A stretch of DNA of 64,000 nt from Halobacterium wangiae. GTDB lineage: Archaea; Halobacteriota; Halobacteria; Halobacteriales; Halobacteriaceae. The stretch lies in contig NZ_CP089588.1 in NCBI RefSeq assembly GCF_021249345.1, positions 1,302,001-1,366,000 of the forward strand. The letters run 5' to 3'. The notes under the pieces were generated by a model. The model was not told the origin of the DNA. It worked only from the letters and a program-made list of their open reading frames with translations, and searched no databases. The position numbers were made by a program, and so were the translations under genes. Positions 30,004 to 38,020 of this stretch are shown piece by piece. The stretch's first letter is position 1; the number at the start of each line of letters is the position of its first letter.

Positions 30004-30016
30004 GCCCCGGAGGGGC
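30004..30016 (-). terminator. Hairpin after argH
   Basis: On the minus strand GCCCC-TCC-GGGGC lies 58 nt past the argH stop and is followed by an AT-rich stretch (AATTACTATC). It may end the argG-argH transcript; there is no long T run, so confidence is low. Confidence 0.35.
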
Positions 30017-30073
30017 GGTCGCGGTCGTCGGACGGCGGTGGCGACTGCGTCCGCGGTACGCTGGGCAGCGACC

Positions 30074-31525
30074 TCACGCATACGTCGCCACCTCCGCGTC
30101 GAGTGCGTCCGTCGCCGCCTCCAGCGCCTCCCAGCGCTCCGCGACGGCCGTCTGGTCGGCCTCGATGCCGCCGAGTACGTTCGCGAGCGCGTCGCGGACC
30201 GCGTCGGGAGCGGGACCGCCCGTCGAGTCGCGCTGTGCGACACTCTCCACCGGGTCGAGCGCCGCCGCCACGAGTTCGGGGTCGACGAGTTCAGACAGCG
30301 ACTCGCCGGTGACCTCGCGGGCGGCGGCGTCCACCGCGTCGAGGTCGGCGCCCGTCTCAGACGCCGCTGCAACAATCTCGTGCGCCGTCCGGAACGGCAG
30401 TCCAGCGGCGGCGAGCGCGTCGGCCACGCCCGTCGCCGTCGAGAAGTCCTCGCCCGCCGCGTCTGCCAGTGCCTCCGCGGGCCAGTCGGCGGTCGCGACC
30501 GCGCCCGCGGCGACCTCGGTGGCCTCCGAGACGAAGTCGGTCGCGTGCCACACGTGTACCGTCGCGCGCTGCAGGTCGCGGTTGTACGCGCGCGGGAGCC
30601 CCTTCAGCGTCGTCGCGAGCGCCTGGTAGGCGCCGACGGCGTCGCCCGCCGTCGCGCGCACGAGTTCCAGAGTGTCCGGGTTCTTCTTCTGGGGCATGAT
30701 CGAGGACGTCGACGCGTAGTCGTCGTCCAGGTCGACGAACCCGCGGTTCGCGAAGAACACGAGGTCCTCCGCGAGGCCCGAGCAGGTCACCGCGACCGAC
30801 GACAGCGCCGCGACGGATTCGAGCAGGAAGTCACGGCTCGCCGCCGCGTCCGTCGCGTTCGTCACCACGCCGTCGAAGCCCAGGAGGTCGGCGGTGCGCT
30901 CGCGGTCGACGTTGAACGTCGTGCCCGCGAACGCCGCACCGCCGAGCGGCGACTCGTTCGTGCGGTCGTAGGCGTCCAGCAGGCGCGCCGCGTCGCGGCC
31001 GAGCGTCCCCTCGTAGGAGAGCGCCCAGTGCGCGACGGTCGTCGGCTGGGCGGGCTGGAGGTGCGTGTAGCCGGGCATCACCGTCTCGGCCTCCGCCTCG
31101 GCCACCGCGGCCAGCGACTCGCGGAGCGCGAGAACCGAATCGAGCGCCGCCAGCAGGTCCTCGCGCAGGCGGTAGCGGATGCAGGCCGCGACCTCGTCGT
31201 TGCGGGAGCGTGCGGTGTGCATCTTCCCGCCGACGCGCCCGACGCGCTCGACGACGGCCGTCTCGATGGCCTCGTGGACGTCCTCGCCGTCCGGGAGCGC
31301 GTCGAAGCCCGCCGCCTCGACGTCGTCAAGCGCCCCGAGAATCTTGGCCGCCTCGTCGTCCGCGACGATTCCCTGTTCGGCGAGCATCACGACGTGCGCG
31401 CGGTCCACCGCGAGGTCCGCGGCGAAGATGCGCGCGTCGCCGTCGAGCGAGGAGAGGAACGACCGCGCGGGGCCGCCGCTGAAGCGGTCGCGGCGCACCA
31501 CCGTGCCGTCGTCCTCCTCGCTCAT
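30074..31525 (-). CDS. argH: Argininosuccinate lyase
   Basis: A 483-residue fumarase/aspartase-superfamily enzyme that splits argininosuccinate into arginine and fumarate. Signature regions: HTARSRNDEVAACIRYRLR (C1 loop), PGYTHLQPAQPTTVAHW (C2), and SSIMPQKKNPDTLELVRA, the catalytic Ser loop. The ATG at 31525 overlaps the argG stop by 4 nt, so the two are coupled. It is transcribed toward the lysW operon with a 218-nt gap. Confidence 0.96.
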   Translation of the reverse strand: MSEEDDGTVVRRDRFSGGPARSFLSSLDGDARIFAADLAVDRAHVVMLAEQGIVADDEAAKILGALDDVEAAGFDALPDGEDVHEAIETAVVERVGRVGGKMHTARSRNDEVAACIRYRLREDLLAALDSVLALRESLAAVAEAEAETVMPGYTHLQPAQPTTVAHWALSYEGTLGRDAARLLDAYDRTNESPLGGAAFAGTTFNVDRERTADLLGFDGVVTNATDAAASRDFLLESVAALSSVAVTCSGLAEDLVFFANRGFVDLDDDYASTSSIMPQKKNPDTLELVRATAGDAVGAYQALATTLKGLPRAYNRDLQRATVHVWHATDFVSEATEVAAGAVATADWPAEALADAAGEDFSTATGVADALAAAGLPFRTAHEIVAAASETGADLDAVDAAAREVTGESLSELVDPELVAAALDPVESVAQRDSTGGPAPDAVRDALANVLGGIEADQTAVAERWEALEAATDALDAEVATYA

Positions 31526-32745
31526 TCGTCGCTCTCCTCGTTGTCGCCACCGTCCGGCTTCAGTTCGGGCTTGCTCGCGTTCGCGAGGCGGGACTGGAAG
31601 CCGTGGTACTTCGCGACGCCCGTCGCGTCCTCCTGGGCGATGCCGGCCACCGTCTCCGTGTCGAAGGAGGCGGCGTCCGCGGAGTAGACCGCGTGCTCGC
31701 TCTCGCGGGCGACCGGGCGGGCCTGCCCGCCCTCGAACTTCACCGTCACCGTGCCCGTCACCTTCTGCTGGGTCTCGTCGACGAACGCGTCGAGCGCCGC
31801 GACGAGCGGGTGGTCGGCGAGCCCCTCGTAGGCCTTCTGGGCCCACTGCTGGTCGACCTGCTGTTTGAAGTCGCGTTCGTCCTTCGTGAGCACGAGCCCC
31901 TCAAGGGCCTCGTGGGCGGCCAGCAGCGTGGTCGCTGCGGGGTGTTCGTAGTTCTCGCGCACCTTCAGGCCGAGCATGCGGTCCTCCATCAGGTCCGTGC
32001 GACCCACGCCGTAGCTCCCGGCGAGGTCGTTGAGGTACTCGATCAGGGGAACCGGATCCATCTCGTCGCCGTTCACGGAGACGGGGACGCCGTTCTGGAA
32101 GCCAATCTCCACGGTCTCGGTGTCGCCCGTCGGGGCGTCCGTCCAGTCGTAGATGTCCCCAGTCGGCTGGTAGCCCGGGTCCTCCAGGTCGCCGCCCTCG
32201 ACGGAGCGACTCCAGAGGTTCGTGTCGATGCTCCACTCGCCGTCGTTGCCGGCCTCCACGGGGAGGCCCTTCTCCGCGGCGTACTCGATCTCCCACTCGC
32301 GCGTGAGGCCGAGTTCGCGGACCGGTGCGAGCACCTCCAGGTCGCTCGCGCGCCACACCGCCTCGAAGCGCAACTGGTCGTTGCCCTTCCCGGTGCAGCC
32401 GTGGGCGACCGCCGCACAGCCCTCTTCCTCGGCGACCGCCAGGATCGCCTCGGCGATGACCGGGCGCGCGAGCGCCGTCCCGAGCGGGTAGCCCTGGTAG
32501 GTCGCGTTCGCCTTCACCGCGTCGAAGCAGCGCTCGGCGAACTCGGCGTTCGCGTCGACGACGAAGTGCTCGACGCCGAGCGCGTCGGCCGTCTCGTGGG
32601 CCTCCGCGAACTCCGAGTCGGGCTGGCCGACGTCAACCGTGACGCCGATGACCTCGTCGTAACCGTACTCCTCTTTCAACAGCGGTACGCAGACCGTCGT
32701 GTCGAGCCCACCCGAGAAGGCGAGCGCGACTTTCTGTCCTGTCAT
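31522..32745 (-). CDS. argG: Argininosuccinate synthase
   Basis: A 407-residue ATP-dependent ligase that joins citrulline and aspartate. The PP-loop is ALAFSGGLDTTVCVPLL, GCTGKGNDQLRFE contains the citrulline-contacting Gly-Asn-Asp, and ARPVIAEAILAVA follows. The acidic C-terminal tail (GGDNEESDE) is a haloarchaeal addition. Upstream is a pair of 8-bp direct repeats with 11-bp spacing (32789-32807), a possible operator. No clear TATA box sits at leaderless distance, so this mRNA may have a leader. Confidence 0.96.
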   Translation of the reverse strand: MTGQKVALAFSGGLDTTVCVPLLKEEYGYDEVIGVTVDVGQPDSEFAEAHETADALGVEHFVVDANAEFAERCFDAVKANATYQGYPLGTALARPVIAEAILAVAEEEGCAAVAHGCTGKGNDQLRFEAVWRASDLEVLAPVRELGLTREWEIEYAAEKGLPVEAGNDGEWSIDTNLWSRSVEGGDLEDPGYQPTGDIYDWTDAPTGDTETVEIGFQNGVPVSVNGDEMDPVPLIEYLNDLAGSYGVGRTDLMEDRMLGLKVRENYEHPAATTLLAAHEALEGLVLTKDERDFKQQVDQQWAQKAYEGLADHPLVAALDAFVDETQQKVTGTVTVKFEGGQARPVARESEHAVYSADAASFDTETVAGIAQEDATGVAKYHGFQSRLANASKPELKPDGGDNEESDE

Positions 32746-32788
32746 GTGATGTGATTACCGCGACGCTCGAACGCTGGTGCAACCGACC

Positions 32789-32807
32789 GAGAACTGGGGG
32801 AGAACTG
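32789..32807. promoter_or_regulatory. Tandem 8-bp repeat upstream of argG
   Basis: GAGAACTG occurs twice (32789-32796 and 32800-32807), 11 bp apart, so both faces align on one side of the helix. It lies 44-62 bp upstream of argG, where an arginine repressor or activator might bind. Only suggestive. Confidence 0.3.
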
Positions 32808-33009
32808 TAGTGGGGTCAGGGGGACCCCGGTCGTCGCGGCGTGCGTCGAGCGGCGGCCGCGCGGCTCCCGGCGGGAGTGCCCGTGCTGGGAGCCGGCGAC
32901 GTCATTGTACGCTACCGAACTGGTCCCGCGGGCTTAAGCGTTGCTCTCCGCCCGACGCTTGCCGCGAACGGCCAGAATGCTCATGGGCGTCGTCTTGCAA
33001 CGGTCGGCC

Positions 33010-33204
33010 ATGACACGTTCCCGGGCTGCACTGGACACCGACAGCCTGCTCAAGATCGTCCTCCTGCTCGTCGTCGTGTGGCTCGTCCTCGAGATCGTCG
33101 AGGCGATTCTGGGCACGCTGGCGACCATCTTCGAAGTCTTCCAGCCGGTGATCGGTATCGTGCTCGTCGTGCTCATCGTGCTGTGGCTGCTCGACCGCAT
33201 CTAA
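33010..33204 (+). CDS. Small haloarchaeal membrane protein (DUF7554-like)
   Basis: A 64-residue protein with a basic start (MTRSRAAL), a TDSLLKIVLLLVVVWLVLEIV segment leading into a first membrane helix, a short EAILGTLATIFEV link and a second very hydrophobic helix ending WLLDRI. Two helices with charged ends, no catalytic residues. It is a widely seen haloarchaeal small membrane protein of unknown function. ATG 33010 is chosen over earlier in-frame starts because those add a basic GC-rich stretch unlike the family. Confidence 0.65.
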   Translation: MTRSRAALDTDSLLKIVLLLVVVWLVLEIVEAILGTLATIFEVFQPVIGIVLVVLIVLWLLDRI

Positions 33205-33241
33205 CGTCAGCGCTTTCACGCTCCGGTCCCGACTGGACAGC

Positions 33242-33769
33242 GTGTACAGCGTGAACGCGCCGGTTCCCCCGGCGGTGAACGAGCTCGCCGACGACCTCCG
33301 TCCGGCGCTCTCGGCGTTCGCCCGCGTCCGCGAGTGGCACGAGCGCACCCTCCTCCTGAAGCGCGTCCCCGCCGACGACCGGAAGGAACTCCGGACCGCC
33401 TGGCAGACCGCGAAGGACGCGCTCCGGGGCGCGCCCGCCGTCGAAGCCCGCGTCTCCGAGGTCGACACGTTCGACGACCCGCCGAACGGGTCGAGTCCCG
33501 TCGTCTACCTCGCCGTCGAGAGCCCCGGCATCCACGAGCTCCACGCCCGCCTCTGCGAGGTGTTCGAACCCGTCCCGATACTGGAGGGCGGCGACGACTA
33601 CGACCCTCACGTCACGCTCGCCCGCGACGCCGACGGCTTCCGGGGCCGCCGCGCCGTCGAGAACGTCCGCGGACGGGAGGTCGGCCCGGTCACGTGGACC
33701 ATCGAGGAACTCGAACTGTACGACGCCCGCCACGGCGAGCGCGTGGATTCGATTTCGTTGCCTGCGTAG
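33242..33769 (+). CDS. 2H phosphoesterase (2'-5' RNA ligase superfamily)
   Basis: A 175-residue protein of the 2H fold. The second catalytic motif is canonical (PHVTLAR, H123/T125). The first is atypical: the expected H-x-T is read as H33-E-R-T, with one extra residue, in EWHERTLLLKR. It has the expected domain between (VVYLAVESPGIHELHARL). Members open or make 2',3'-cyclic phosphate or 2'-5' bonds in RNA. A second, canonical family member (ThpR) is at 56099. The start is GTG 33242. Followed directly by structured element A. Confidence 0.78.
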   Translation: MYSVNAPVPPAVNELADDLRPALSAFARVREWHERTLLLKRVPADDRKELRTAWQTAKDALRGAPAVEARVSEVDTFDDPPNGSSPVVYLAVESPGIHELHARLCEVFEPVPILEGGDDYDPHVTLARDADGFRGRRAVENVRGREVGPVTWTIEELELYDARHGERVDSISLPA

Positions 33770-33811
33770 GTGGCTGTGTGCTGTTCTTGCGGTCGGAGAC
33801 AATGGTCATAT

Positions 33812-34031
33812 CTCGAAAGCCCCGGCCCGCTCGATGCTCCGGGGCTCGCTGTGCTCCTCGCTCCCGGTGGTCGCTGCGGTGCTTCCTTCGCCCGGGAGCA
33901 GTCGACCGGCCCGCCCCTTTCAGTCCTGCCCGGTACCGGCTACCTAACTGGCCAACGGGAGGACTGAATGGGGCGGCCAGGTACGGGAAGCACAGCGAGC
34001 CGCGCGACCGTACCTGGCCGGGGCTTTCGAG
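33812..34031. repeat. Structured element A (four-way-junction inverted repeat)
   Basis: A 220-nt element in a 304-nt gap between the 2H gene and the helicase gene. P1: 16-bp perfect ends, 33812-33827 with 34016-34031 (CGAAAGCCCCGGCC core). P2: 33824-33840 with 33895-33911 (small bulges). P3: 33911-33927 with 33960-33976, 17 bp with one mismatch (CCGCCCCTTTCAGTCCT). P4: 33975-33986 with 34008-34019, 12 bp perfect (GGCCAGGTACGG). A further perfect 13-bp pairing joins the tips of P2 and P4: 33843-33855 (GGCTCGCTGTGCT) with 33989-34001. The same plan is found in element B. Could be an RNA, a DNA cruciform, or a mobile repeat. No coding frame of note. The rest of the gap holds nothing else I can see. 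Confidence 0.8.
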
Positions 34032-34073
34032 GTGGTGTTCTGACGACCAACTAACGAACCTGATACAGACGAT

Positions 34074-36260
34074 TCACGGACTGGGCGGGTCGCCGTCGTA
34101 GGCGTCCAGGTCGCCGTAGAAGTTGAGCATCGAGAACCGCAGTTTCTCGGGGTCGATGTCGACGAGTTCCTGGCGGTCCTCGGGTGGGAACGTCGGGTTG
34201 ACGCTGTACTTGCGCATCTCCGTCCGGCTGCCGGACGTGTACCGGCGGTCGACCAGCATCCGGACGCCGAAGTCCTCGGGCGACCGGATGACGCGCCCGA
34301 TGGCCTGCCGGGTCTTGCGGACGGTCGGGATCTCGACGGCGTACCGCCAGCCGGGGTCCTCGGTGCGCCGCGCGCCCTCGCGGTCGCCGAACGCGCGGTC
34401 GTAGGCGTCCTGGACGGCCTCCGCGCGGGCGTCGAGGTGTGGGTAGGGGACGCCGACGACGGCGACCGTGCGGGCGTCATCGGCGTCGAAGCTCACGCCC
34501 TCCGCGAGCGTCCCCCACAGCGAGGTGAACAGCGCGCCGTTCCGGTCGGCGACGAACGACTGTCTGAGGTCCTCGGCGGCGACGCCGGGTTCGTCGAGGT
34601 ATCTGGCAGCCTCCACGTCGGACAACAGGTCGTGGTAGCGCTCTGCTTCCGCGTAACTCGGGAAGAAGAACAGGCAGTTCCCGGGCGTGAACCGCACCGC
34701 GTCCCGGAGGACGTCGGCGACCTCTCGCTGGACGCCGCGGTCGTCGCGCTTCGAGGCGAACAGTGGCTCGGTGTCGACGGCGAACGTGCGGCGACGCTCC
34801 GCGGGGAACTGGAGGCCGAACGCCATCTCCACGGGGTCCTCGAGGCCGAGGACGTCACCGACGACATCGAACGGCCGGAGCGTCGCGCTCATCAGCACGC
34901 TCGCGTGGACCGCGTCGAAGAGGTCCGTCGTCACCTCCCGCGGGATGCAGGTGTACAGCTCCGCGCGGCCGTACACCTCCTCGGTGCCCTCGTCGCGGCG
35001 CACCGCCGCGGTCGGGTACTGGCCGAGTTCGTCGCCGTCCTCGACGTACGTCTCGACGAACTCCGCCGCCTGCAGGACGAAGCACTCCCGCCGCGTGGTG
35101 GTCTCGCCGTTCCGGTATGCCTCCTCGTACTCCTCTTTCAGGTACTCGCCGAGTGCGAGCGCGTCGTCGACGTCCTCGTGGATGCCCGGACCGGTGTACT
35201 GCTGGAGGAACGCCAGCGTCAGGTCGTCCCGCCGGTGCTCGTTGGCGACCGGGACGTCCTCCCAGTTCGGCCCGACCTCGGACTTCGCGCGGGGCGGTCC
35301 GGCGCCGCCCGGTCCGAACGACTCCTCGTACGTCTCGACGAGCGCGTCGCGGAACGCCGAGACGATGCGCTCGGCCGCGGCAGCGCGGTCCTGGTTCACC
35401 TCCTCCAGTTCCGAGAGCGCGCTGTCGAGGCTGTTCTCGGTGAGCGTCCTGGCCGCGTGGTCGCGGGCGGCGTCCTCGATGTTGTGGGCCTCGTCGAACA
35501 CCACCACGACGTCCTCGGGGTCCCGGCCCAGCCAGCGGAAGAACTGTGCGCGGATGCCGGGGTCGAGCAGGTGGTGGTAGTTGCAGACCGCGAGGTCGAC
35601 GCCCTCCATCCCGTCCTTCAACAGCTCGTAGCCGCAGAGGCCGGCCTCCTCGGCGTAGTCGTAGATGTCCTCGGGCGTCCGGACGTCGTCGTACAGCCAG
35701 CCGTAGAACTCGTCGTTGTCGCCCGCGAGGTTCTCGTAGTAGCGCTCGCAGACGTTCCCCTCGCGGAGGTCCTCGAGGTCCGCCTCCACGGACTCGAGTT
35801 CGTCGAGGACCGCCTGGCGGGCGTCGGCCGCGTCGGCGTCGCCGCCCTGGCTCTCCTCCAGGAGCGCCTGCTGGCGCTCCTCTAGCTGGCGCTTGTCGCG
35901 TTCGGTGTCGACGAGTTCGTGGGTGTTGTCCCGGAGCACCTGGCACTCCTCGTAGTCGACGTCGATGTGGCACATCGACCCCTTCCCCTTGAACACGACG
36001 GCCCGGATGGGTTCGGCGTCGTGGATCTCCCGGGCCTCCCGGACGAACTGGCGCATCTGCTGGTGGACGTTCGTCGTGATGACCACCGTCTTGTCGGTCT
36101 CGCGGGCGTGTGCGAGCGCCGGCGCGAGTGCCGCGAGCGTCTTTCCCGTCCCGCAGGCCCCCTCGAACAGCACGTCCCGGCCGGTGTCGAGGGCGTCCCG
36201 GATCTCGTCCATCGCCGCCCGCTGGTTGTCGTACGGCGAGGGCTTCGGGAAGAACTGCAT
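34074..36260 (-). CDS. Rad3/XPD-like ATP-dependent DNA helicase
   Basis: A 728-residue SF2 helicase of the Rad3/DinG group. Walker A is FEGACGTGKTLAALAP and the DEAH box VVFDEAHNIEDAARD. Between motifs I and II are Cys in GSMCHIDVDY, GNVCERYYENL and AGLCGYELL, plus ECQVL, in the arrangement of a 4Fe-4S domain. C-terminal motifs VLMSATLRPFD (III), SLWGTLAEGVSFD (V) and RQAIGRVIRSPEDFG (VI) follow. Such proteins unwind DNA 5' to 3' in repair. The start is ATG 36260 (MQFFPKPSPYDNQR); an earlier GTG/ATG would add a non-conserved tail. Confidence 0.92.
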   Translation of the reverse strand: MQFFPKPSPYDNQRAAMDEIRDALDTGRDVLFEGACGTGKTLAALAPALAHARETDKTVVITTNVHQQMRQFVREAREIHDAEPIRAVVFKGKGSMCHIDVDYEECQVLRDNTHELVDTERDKRQLEERQQALLEESQGGDADAADARQAVLDELESVEADLEDLREGNVCERYYENLAGDNDEFYGWLYDDVRTPEDIYDYAEEAGLCGYELLKDGMEGVDLAVCNYHHLLDPGIRAQFFRWLGRDPEDVVVVFDEAHNIEDAARDHAARTLTENSLDSALSELEEVNQDRAAAAERIVSAFRDALVETYEESFGPGGAGPPRAKSEVGPNWEDVPVANEHRRDDLTLAFLQQYTGPGIHEDVDDALALGEYLKEEYEEAYRNGETTTRRECFVLQAAEFVETYVEDGDELGQYPTAAVRRDEGTEEVYGRAELYTCIPREVTTDLFDAVHASVLMSATLRPFDVVGDVLGLEDPVEMAFGLQFPAERRRTFAVDTEPLFASKRDDRGVQREVADVLRDAVRFTPGNCLFFFPSYAEAERYHDLLSDVEAARYLDEPGVAAEDLRQSFVADRNGALFTSLWGTLAEGVSFDADDARTVAVVGVPYPHLDARAEAVQDAYDRAFGDREGARRTEDPGWRYAVEIPTVRKTRQAIGRVIRSPEDFGVRMLVDRRYTSGSRTEMRKYSVNPTFPPEDRQELVDIDPEKLRFSMLNFYGDLDAYDGDPPSP

Positions 36261-36372
36261 GTACTCCTCGGGTGGGTCGCTCGCGGCCACGATAGGGCCG
36301 GGTTGGTCGGCACGGCGTATAAACGTCCGCCTCGACGCACCGGGCGTCACGACCGGCCGGACGCCCGGGCGC

Positions 36373-37320
36373 TCAGCGCCCGTCTTCCGGTTCGACGTAC
36401 ACCTTCGTGATGCTGGGGTTCGCCGCCTTGAGCGCGTCCTTGAGCGCCGTGATGGTGTCCTCCATCTCCCGGGTCTCGAGGCCGTGGACGAACTCGACGT
36501 CTGCGGTCACCACGATGTCGTTGGGTCCGAAGAAGACGGTCCGCAGGTCGACGAGGGACTGGACGCCGTCGAAGTCCCCTACGACCGTCCGGAGTCTGTC
36601 CTCCTCCCCCTCCGCGATGCTCTCGCCGAGCAACAGACGCTTGTTCTCCCACGCGAGCGCCACCGCGAAGAACATCAGCAGGACGCCGATGGCCAGCGCC
36701 GCCGCGGCGTCGTAGACGTGGTTCCCGGTCTGCTCGGTGAGGAAGATGCCCACGAGCGCCAGCAGCAGGCCGAGGAGGGCGACGGTGTCCTCCGTGAGCG
36801 CGGTCAACGTCGTGGTGTCGCTCGTGCGCCGGAACGCCTGCCGGAAACTCCCCCAGCCGTGCTCGTCCATCTGGCGTTTCATCTCCTCGTAGGCCTTCTT
36901 GAACGCGTACGTCTCGAAGGCGACACCGCCCATGAGGACCGAGTAGTTCACCCACACGCCGGGGAACTGGTAGCCGAGCAGTTCCGCCTGTCGCGAGAGC
37001 ACCCGGCCGTGGCCCGTGAGCGCGTCGTAGCCGTGTTTCGCCGACTCCCAGCCCGCAATTCCGAACAGCATCACGCTGACGAGGAAGGAGTAGAAGAACT
37101 GCGCCTTCCCGAACCCGAACGGGTGCGAGCGGGTCGCGCTCCGCTCGCCGTACCGCAGTCCGATGAGCAGGAACACCTGGTTGCCGGTGTCCGAGATGGA
37201 GTGGTACGTCTCCGAGAGCATCGCGGGGCTCTGGGTCACGAGAAACCCGAGGAACTTCAGCACCGCGATAGCCCCGTTGGCGAACAGTGCGGCGATAACG
37301 ACGGACTTGCTGCCGGCCAT
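36373..37320 (-). CDS. Cation diffusion facilitator (CDF) transporter
   Basis: A 315-residue CDF antiporter, about six membrane helices plus a cytoplasmic C-terminal ferredoxin-like domain (about residues 215-315). The first metal site is H40-x-x-x-D44 in ETYHSISDTGNQ. The second site is not HxxxD: the aligned region reads ALTEDTVALLG, with E177 and D178, as in the ZnT9-like subgroup. The long loop KKAYEEMKRQMDEHGWGSFRQ (in part) is also a feature of that subgroup. Substrate could be Zn, Co, Mn or Fe. ATG 37320 gives a short N-terminus before helix 1. Confidence 0.9.
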   Translation of the reverse strand: MAGSKSVVIAALFANGAIAVLKFLGFLVTQSPAMLSETYHSISDTGNQVFLLIGLRYGERSATRSHPFGFGKAQFFYSFLVSVMLFGIAGWESAKHGYDALTGHGRVLSRQAELLGYQFPGVWVNYSVLMGGVAFETYAFKKAYEEMKRQMDEHGWGSFRQAFRRTSDTTTLTALTEDTVALLGLLLALVGIFLTEQTGNHVYDAAAALAIGVLLMFFAVALAWENKRLLLGESIAEGEEDRLRTVVGDFDGVQSLVDLRTVFFGPNDIVVTADVEFVHGLETREMEDTITALKDALKAANPSITKVYVEPEDGR

Positions 37321-37418
37321 TGTCCGCGGTTCGGCCGGACGACACTAAGTAGTAGCCCCTGTCCGGTGGCGAGCGGACGCTCGTAACACTCTCGGGTCGC
37401 TGGGTCGTAGCCCGATTC

Positions 37419-37931
37419 ATGATCGCCGTGTTGTCGGACACGCACAGCCGGGACGGGCACGCACTCGCCGGCCGAGCGCGCGAGGCGGTGCGCGAGGCGG
37501 ACCTCGTGGTCCACGCGGGTGACTTCACCACCGAACGGGCCCTCGACGCGTTCCACGAGGCGAGCGAGCGCCTGCTCGCGGTCCACGGGAACGCCGACGA
37601 CCCGACCGTCCAGGACCGTCTGCCGGCCACCCGGACGCTCGCCGCAGGTGGGCTGACGGTCGCGGTGACACACCGGCAGCGCGGTGGCGCAACCGCACTG
37701 GGGCTGTTCGGCCGGGAGCGCGGCGCCGACCTCGTCGTGTCCGGGCACACGCACCGACCGGCAGTGACCGAGACGCCCGACGCGACGCTGTTGAATCCTG
37801 GGAGTCACGCGGACCCGCGCGGCAATCCGGCGGCACACGCCGAGTTGTACCCCGTGAAGCGTGGCGTACGTGGCGAGATTCGGAGTCGCGATGGGTCCGT
37901 GTTACGAGAGTTCCGTGTGGAGGGCGGGTAG
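37419..37931 (+). CDS. Metallophosphoesterase (YfcE/MJ0936 type)
   Basis: A 170-residue calcineurin-like phosphodiesterase. Metal ligands appear in order as LSDTHSRDG, VVHAGDFTTE, VHGNADD, THRQRGG and SGHTHRP, the complete YfcE pattern (D-x-H, G-D, G-N-x-D, H, G-H-T-H). Such enzymes hydrolyse phosphodiesters in vitro; the cell substrate is unknown. It is divergent from the CDF gene. Confidence 0.92.
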   Translation: MIAVLSDTHSRDGHALAGRAREAVREADLVVHAGDFTTERALDAFHEASERLLAVHGNADDPTVQDRLPATRTLAAGGLTVAVTHRQRGGATALGLFGRERGADLVVSGHTHRPAVTETPDATLLNPGSHADPRGNPAAHAELYPVKRGVRGEIRSRDGSVLREFRVEGG

Positions 37932-38008
37932 CGCCAGCGGGGGCTGGCAGGCCGGGTCGGCCTGTACCCCACAGTACGCAACAGGGTGTCAAGTAGGCGA
38001 CGTACACT

Positions 38009-38016
38009 CAAAAAAC
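38009..38016 (-). terminator. Oligo-T terminator of the HTH membrane protein gene
   Basis: On the minus strand a run of six T (A6 at 38010-38015) lies 5 nt after the stop of the gene at 38021, the usual archaeal termination signal. Confidence 0.55.
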
Positions 38017-38020
38017 TGTT

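Noticed and set aside
33812-34031. Element A as a simple pair of convergent terminators
   Set aside because: It has no T runs, is 220 nt long, has five pairings, and recurs as element B between co-directional genes.
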